Shown here piece after piece: positions 13,338 through 14,080 of a stretch of 14,080 bases of DNA. Position 1 is the stretch's first letter. Every line of letters starts with the position of its first letter. Made by a program: the position numbers and the translations under genes. Below the pieces are notes generated by a model. The model searched no databases, was not told where the DNA came from, and saw only the letters and a list, made by a program, of their open reading frames with translations. The stretch is from JBDTMC01 sp039934475 (GTDB taxonomy: Bacteria; Acidobacteriota; Terriglobia; Bryobacterales; Bryobacteraceae). Location of the stretch: NCBI GenBank assembly GCA_039934475.1, contig JBDTMC010000176.1:1-14080 (forward strand), in the 5' to 3' direction.

Positions 13338-14080
13338 TTACTCGACATCTGGATCGGGCCCGGCCAGATCCGCCATGGACAGAAGAGGGGTCGGCAAGGA
13401 GGGCGAATCGAGAATCTCAGCGTCGATTTTCTCCCGGCCCGAGCGGATGGCCGTGATGGCCAGGGATTCGATGAGGCGGACCAGGCGAACGGTAATACCA
13501 CCGCTGGAGTCGAGCAAAGCCTGCCGCACGGGATTGGAAGTCAGATCGGACGGCTTTCGTAAAGGAAGAATGGCTTGGTAGCTGGCCAAAAAGCGGCCGA
13601 AGGATGCGTCGTTCCGCCAAGCGGTCAATTCGATGGCCTCGAAGCGATCAGCTAGCTGTTGGTCGGTCATCAGCGCTCGTTTGGCATCAGCGGTACCGGC
13701 GCAGATCAATGGAATCTTCAAGTCGTTTGCCAGAAAGCGTAGCGTATTGAGCATGATTCGCTGCTGCCGGTATGTGCCGGCAAGCAGCGAGTGAACTTCA
13801 TCAATGATGAGCATGCGGGCCCCCATCAACCCGAGCAAATCCCTCGCCGATCTGCGGAGTGTGCCGACCGTATGGCCCTGCTTGACCGGAGCTTGCAGTG
13901 CGCCCAGGAGTTCATCGTAGAAGGACTTCTCGTCCGGTTCCGGAGGCATCTGCATGGTCACCACCGGGGCGACTGTGACACCCGTTCTTCTGTCGAAACG
14001 CGAAGGGTTGTCTCGGATGAACTTGCGCAAGATTTTGGTTTTGCCGATGCCGGTGGCGCCGAACAGCAACAACGACGGCA
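13338..14080 (-). CDS. tniB: TniB family AAA+ ATPase, 5' end outside window
   Basis: Partial: about 245 codons are visible and the start lies beyond 14080 (the first in-frame TTG at 14072 is inside the protein). Counting from that codon: Walker A GATGIGKT (5-12), a MQMPPEPDEKSFYDELL segment typical of TniB (40-56), Walker B RMLIIDEVHSLL with D91-E92, sensor-1 region IPLICAGTADA (120-130) and an arginine-finger stretch DQQLADRFEAIEL (R143). TniB/TnsC-type ATPases load on target DNA, recruit TniA transposase, and carry target immunity. Missing N-terminus about 30-60 residues compared with the usual length. Directly upstream of and coupled to tniQ. Confidence 0.88.
   Translation of the reverse strand, partial: PSLLLFGATGIGKTKILRKFIRDNPSRFDRRTGVTVAPVVTMQMPPEPDEKSFYDELLGALQAPVKQGHTVGTLRRSARDLLGLMGARMLIIDEVHSLLAGTYRQQRIMLNTLRFLANDLKIPLICAGTADAKRALMTDQQLADRFEAIELTAWRNDASFGRFLASYQAILPLRKPSDLTSNPVRQALLDSSGGITVRLVRLIESLAITAIRSGREKIDAEILDSPSLPTPLLSMADLAGPDPDVE

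Larger units (their letters stand above)
12186..14080 (-). mobile_element. TniB-TniQ (Tn402/Tn5053/Tn7-like) transposon, one end
   Basis: From its TGT terminus inside kinase B the element contains terminal repeats, tniQ, and tniB running off the window. The DDE transposase tniA is expected next, beyond 14080. These elements move by a DDE transposase, an AAA+ ATPase that selects target, and the TniQ adaptor. On this side there is no cargo, resolvase gene or CRISPR array between tniQ and the end, so cargo, if any, must be elsewhere. All genes are intact in the visible part, so the element may be active. Confidence 0.8.

Overview
The window looks like a chromosomal accessory region of a GC-rich, diderm, environmental bacterium, most likely an Acidobacteriota of the Solibacter/Bryobacter type. 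That placement is an inference. It rests on the mix of a carboxypeptidase-regulatory-like plus TonB-plug receptor, a Tat-exported ferritin-like protein, an IS21-type istA, a TniB/TniQ transposon and outer-membrane secretion genes. No ribosomal or other marker gene is present to confirm it.

Left part (1-3330): a graveyard of gene remnants around one intact gene. In order there is the C-terminal piece of an integrase-type transposase (minus strand), the frameshifted N-terminal part of a TonB-dependent receptor that runs into a short piece resembling a DUF4158/Tn3-type protein, an intact Tat-signal ferritin-like protein (minus strand), and a short piece of a subtilisin-like (S8) protease. A nearly perfect ~60-bp direct repeat brackets the ferritin-like gene.

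Centre (3360-10801): the main feature is a six-gene plus-strand cluster that looks like a divergent chaperone-usher-type surface-fibre system. It has four signal-peptide-bearing all-beta subunits (three close paralogues and one divergent), a PapD-like two-domain periplasmic protein between subunits 2 and 3, and a 1045-residue outer-membrane protein with a ~120-residue N-terminal domain, a long barrel-like middle and four C-terminal SdrD-B/carboxypeptidase-regulatory-like repeats. An unusual set of overlapping palindromes built on GTACTA lies just upstream of the first gene. I do not recognise this exact gene composition as a described pilus family; the assignment is from architecture and motifs.

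Right part (10802-14080, all minus strand): a second insertion hot spot. A decayed sensor kinase C-terminus (two frameshifts) abuts the left end and istA N-terminus of an IS21-family element. That element in turn abuts a truncated Rcp-like response regulator whose start overlaps (ATGA) the intact 3' end of a second histidine kinase. This second kinase is cut exactly at a codon boundary by the TGT end of a TniB-TniQ (Tn402/Tn5053/Tn7-like) transposon. The transposon carries three ~20-bp terminal repeats, complete tniQ and most of tniB, and continues beyond the window.
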